From: Clostridia bacterium
Lineage (GTDB): Bacteria; Bacillota; Clostridia; Christensenellales; CAG-1252
Length of the DNA: 15,818 nt
NCBI GenBank assembly: GCA_016296985.1
Contig: JAEDHM010000018.1
Span: 1-15,818, forward strand
Reading direction: 5' to 3'
The notes below the pieces were generated by a model that was not told where the DNA came from, made no database searches, and was given only the letters and a program-made list of their open reading frames with translations. A program made the translations under genes and the position numbers. Below, piece by piece: positions 13,610 to 15,818 of the stretch (positions are counted from its first letter, which is position 1; every line of letters starts with the position of its first letter).

Positions 13610-15037
13610 TTACGCAACGGTGAAGGTTGCCATCCACTTTAATCCCTGATAAGTTACGGTGATTATATAACTTCCTTCCGCTTCAAGCATAAGCTTGTAT
13701 TCATCCACGATCAAAACCTTGGTTACGTCAACTTTATCCCTTGTTACCATCAAGGTTGCCCCTTCGGCAAGGGCAAGTGATATACCCTCGGCATCGATTT
13801 TGCCCCACAAGACAAGTTCTTCGGTGAAGTCGTCGTTGAACATAGCCACTATTGAAAGATTGCGCAAGTCGATATATTTGCCTTCTCCTTTTTCGTAACT
13901 ATCCTCAATGGGGAAACCGGTGTTGATAAGATCGATTGCCATGAGAGGATTTACGGTAATAGGCACTTGTATGGTTTTGGTTTCGTTGCCCCTGTAGTGC
14001 ATAATCAACTCGACGTAGGTTTGTCCTTCTTTCGCATATTGAATTTCGTACTCAAATACTCCGTTGTATTGACTGTTGTAAGGGAAAAACTCGCTTTCAG
14101 CGTTTTGGAATACAAGATAAAGGACAAGACCGTCGATGGTTATTTCTTCCCCAATTCTATATTCGTGTTTGTCGGGTTTTGTGGCAATGATAATATCCTT
14201 TATGATTTTGGGCGTAACTTTTACCCAATAATCAAAACTGCCCAAATCAAAGGTTAGGGTTACGTTACAACCACCCTCACCCTCGTCCAACAAGGCGCTG
14301 TTATCGAAATTTAGTTCGTCGGTGGGTATTGGAATAAAACTTCCGTCGTTAAACCTTTGCAAAAGGGTAAGCCCCTCAACTTCAAAAAATTCGCCGTCGA
14401 TATACTCAGTCTTTTTTGCATGGGTTGCAACCTCAAAACCTATTGCCTTTTTTTCTTCAACGGTAATGGTTATGACAGCGGTTGCCTTCGCGCCCTTGTA
14501 AACGGTAACTTTTACTTCACCCTCTTTTGCGTCGCTAAGTTTTGCCACCGAAGGAGAAAAGGTAAACGCGGTATAATTCGCCTCTACTTCCTCACCGTCG
14601 GAGAAGGTTATTTTTGCAGTAAGTCCTTCAAGACTGATACTTTGCCCGTCAACGTAGGCGGTTTTCGTGGGGTTTGTCAAAATATCAAGCTTTACCGCCT
14701 TTGCCTCTGTTATTTTTACGGTAAAGGTTTGATAAACGGTGTTTTTAGAGGATACGGGATAGGCAATGGTAACGGTGGTAGTACCAATTTGACTGCTGTC
14801 AAAACTTATCATATCCTCGGTAATATTCAAGGGATTAGTACTTGATCCGTCCGCTTTCGTACCTACAACCACAAGACCGGTAAGGTCAATTTTTTCACCA
14901 ACCACGTATTCCTTTTTTGTAGGACCTTCCACCACGGTAAGTTCCACGATATCTCTATCCTCACCGCAAGCGGTCAAGGCGATTGCCACGGCAACGAGAG
15001 AAATGCAGAGCAATAACAAAAGTATGCGTTTTTTCAT
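13610..15037 (-). CDS. Lipoprotein with about five bacterial Ig-like (Big_3-type) domains
   Basis: The 475-residue protein has a basic-hydrophobic signal peptide and lipobox LTAC ending at C24, so it should be lipid-anchored outside the cell. The rest is a string of Ig-like repeats of about 80 residues, each opening with a motif such as PTKKEYVVGEKIDLTGLVV (39-57). The approximate domains are 31-110, 115-193, 198-276, 280-362 and 367-475; the last is the most divergent. The motif, P-(T/D)-K-x-x-Y-x-x-G-x-x-x-x-x-x-GL, is that of bacterial Ig-like group 3 domains common in surface proteins of Firmicutes. AAGGAG precedes the ATG, which overlaps the padR stop codon in an ATGA, so translation is coupled. 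Adhesion or envelope spacing is the likely role, by family analogy only. Confidence 0.9.
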   Translation of the reverse strand: MKKRILLLLLCISLVAVAIALTACGEDRDIVELTVVEGPTKKEYVVGEKIDLTGLVVVGTKADGSSTNPLNITEDMISFDSSQIGTTTVTIAYPVSSKNTVYQTFTVKITEAKAVKLDILTNPTKTAYVDGQSISLEGLTAKITFSDGEEVEANYTAFTFSPSVAKLSDAKEGEVKVTVYKGAKATAVITITVEEKKAIGFEVATHAKKTEYIDGEFFEVEGLTLLQRFNDGSFIPIPTDELNFDNSALLDEGEGGCNVTLTFDLGSFDYWVKVTPKIIKDIIIATKPDKHEYRIGEEITIDGLVLYLVFQNAESEFFPYNSQYNGVFEYEIQYAKEGQTYVELIMHYRGNETKTIQVPITVNPLMAIDLINTGFPIEDSYEKGEGKYIDLRNLSIVAMFNDDFTEELVLWGKIDAEGISLALAEGATLMVTRDKVDVTKVLIVDEYKLMLEAEGSYIITVTYQGLKWMATFTVA

Positions 15038-15570
15038 TTATATCTCCTTAAATCGGCGAGAGTATCGTCAACCCATTTTATTAAAAAGTCGTAATAGCCT
15101 TTGCAATAATCGGTGGTATAACGCCAGTAAGGGGGTGTGTTTCCGCTTTCACCTGTGTCCAATTCCTCTTGAATTTGAGAAACGGAAGAAGCTCTTTCAA
15201 TACACTTCAACTTAAAGTTTTTCAAAAGGTGCTCGACCTCTCGCTTGTCAATAGCCCCCGAGAAAAAGATTTTCATAAGGATAGGACAACGCATGGTAAG
15301 CAAGGTTTCAACGCCGTCGTCCTTAAGCCAATTCAAAAGTTCTTCCTTGCCCTCGGCGGTAAGGGAATACACCCTTCTGTCAGGACGGGATTCTTGAGGC
15401 TCTTTATAACTGCGCACCCAAGAAATTTTTTCCATATTATTCAACTCTCTGTAAATTTGACTTTGGTTTGCCATCCAAAAATAACTAAGTCCGTCCGAAA
15501 AACTCAAGCTGATATCATAGCCTGAAGAATCACCAAAAGATAACAATCCCAAAATACCGTGTTTTAACAT
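15034..15570 (-). CDS. PadR-family transcriptional regulator
   Basis: The 178-residue protein fits the PadR family: an N-terminal winged helix (about 1-80) beginning LKHGILGLLSFGDSSGYDI, with the recognition region ANQSQIYRELNNMEKISWV and the wing segment RPDRRVYSLTAEGKEEL. A C-terminal helical dimerisation domain follows (about 92-175, Vir_act_alpha_C type). PadR proteins are usually dimeric repressors sensing small ligands or stress and often control an adjacent membrane-associated gene. Here the coupled partner is the Ig-like lipoprotein. AGGAG lies just upstream of the ATG. The ligand and targets are unknown. Confidence 0.92.
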   Translation of the reverse strand: MLKHGILGLLSFGDSSGYDISLSFSDGLSYFWMANQSQIYRELNNMEKISWVRSYKEPQESRPDRRVYSLTAEGKEELLNWLKDDGVETLLTMRCPILMKIFFSGAIDKREVEHLLKNFKLKCIERASSVSQIQEELDTGESGNTPPYWRYTTDYCKGYYDFLIKWVDDTLADLRRYK

Positions 15571-15609
15571 AATTTTCTCCTGAATAATTTTTCCTAAAAA
15601 CTAGGATAA

Positions 15610-15642
15610 GTATATTATACAAGTTAGTACGATATATGTCAA
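15610..15642 (-). promoter_or_regulatory. Perfect consensus promoter of the padR operon, with palindrome on the -10
   Basis: On the minus strand, TTGACA (15642-15637) and TATAAT (15619-15614) are separated by 17 bases, an exact sigma-A consensus. GTATATTATAC (15610-15620) is an 11-bp palindrome covering the -10 and is a candidate operator for autorepression by PadR. Such a strong promoter would make sense if it is normally kept repressed. Confidence 0.85.
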
Positions 15643-15679
15643 GAGGGGAAGACAGGCTATCATTATAAGTACCCACACC

Positions 15680-15809
15680 GTACCGTCATTCAAAGGGTAA
15701 GCGATTCTCCACACTGTCATTCAGAGCGAAGCGTGGAATCTCCTGGAAAGGCACCACTGTTCGTACCACAAGCAAGGGGATCTCTCGACTACGCTCGAGA
15801 TGACGGTAC
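15680..15809. repeat. Complete inverted-repeat element (about 130 bp) of the GTCATTCAGAGCG family
   Basis: GTACCGTCAT (15680-15689) and ATGACGGTAC (15800-15809) are perfect 10-bp terminal inverted repeats. Inside are a degenerate GTCATTCAAAGGG copy (from 15685), a full GTCATTCAGAGCG copy (from 15716) and, near the right end, the inverted related arm CGACTACGCTCGAGATGAC (15786-15804). There is no coding sequence. The layout resembles a small non-autonomous palindromic element of the REP/MITE kind; no transposase or clear target-site duplication is visible. Confidence 0.75.
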
Positions 15810-15818
15810 TCTTTATTC

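Noticed and set aside
221..15642. CRISPR array, transposase, prophage or complete defence island
   Set aside because: No spaced direct repeats, no recognisable cas, transposase, integrase or restriction genes. The single Fic gene alone does not establish a defence system.

Overview
The window looks like chromosomal DNA from a low-GC, Gram-positive, spore-forming-lineage Clostridia (Firmicutes), probably an uncultured gut lineage. The case rests on a clear Spo0A, Gram-positive style promoters and strong AGGAG ribosome binding sites, several signal-peptide lipoproteins, and the classic rpmH-rnpA-yidD-yidC-jag-mnmE-mnmG-rsmG block that lies beside the origin in many bacteria. The exact genus cannot be read from the sequence.

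Layout, left to right. Positions 1-36 hold a half copy of an interspersed repeat whose complete inverted-repeat form closes the window at 15680-15809. A monocistronic gene (221-676) encodes a double zinc-ribbon protein with a hyperacidic tail, followed by two tandem terminators. Next is spo0A (968-1726), with a perfect 0A box and a sigma-H-like -35 element upstream, which suggests autoregulated sporulation entry. A shared terminator separates it from a convergent lipoprotein gene (1872-3329, minus). Divergent from that gene is a two-gene plus-strand unit (3431-4683) of unknown function; its second protein carries a 42-bp-period tandem repeat.

From 12124 down to 4825 runs one compact minus-strand operon: rpmH, rnpA, yidD, yidC, jag/khpB, mnmE, mnmG, rsmG and, appended 9 nt after rsmG, a DUF3737-like beta-helix gene. 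Most junctions are overlaps or gaps of only a few bases. The operon links ribosome and tRNA maturation (L34, RNase P protein, tRNA U34 modification, 16S G527 methylation) with membrane protein insertion (YidD/YidC) and an RNA-binding KH/R3H protein. A near-consensus promoter drives rpmH, and its leader is predicted to begin with two abutting hairpins.

Upstream of rpmH, where dnaA/oriC often sits, there is instead about 300 bp of AT-rich DNA, a Fic-family gene (12431-13351) and a PadR regulator/Ig-like lipoprotein operon (15570-13610, minus). The Fic protein has Gln where the catalytic His is expected and a degenerate inhibitory motif. Its promoter is bracketed by GTGAA inverted repeats, and nearly identical terminators lie on both sides of the gene. 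This part looks like an accessory insertion next to the conserved block.

The most unusual items are the His-less Fic protein with its own operator-like region, the hyperacidic zinc-ribbon protein, the tandem-repeat protein and the enlarged YidC. I see no CRISPR array, transposase, tRNA, rRNA or complete defence system.
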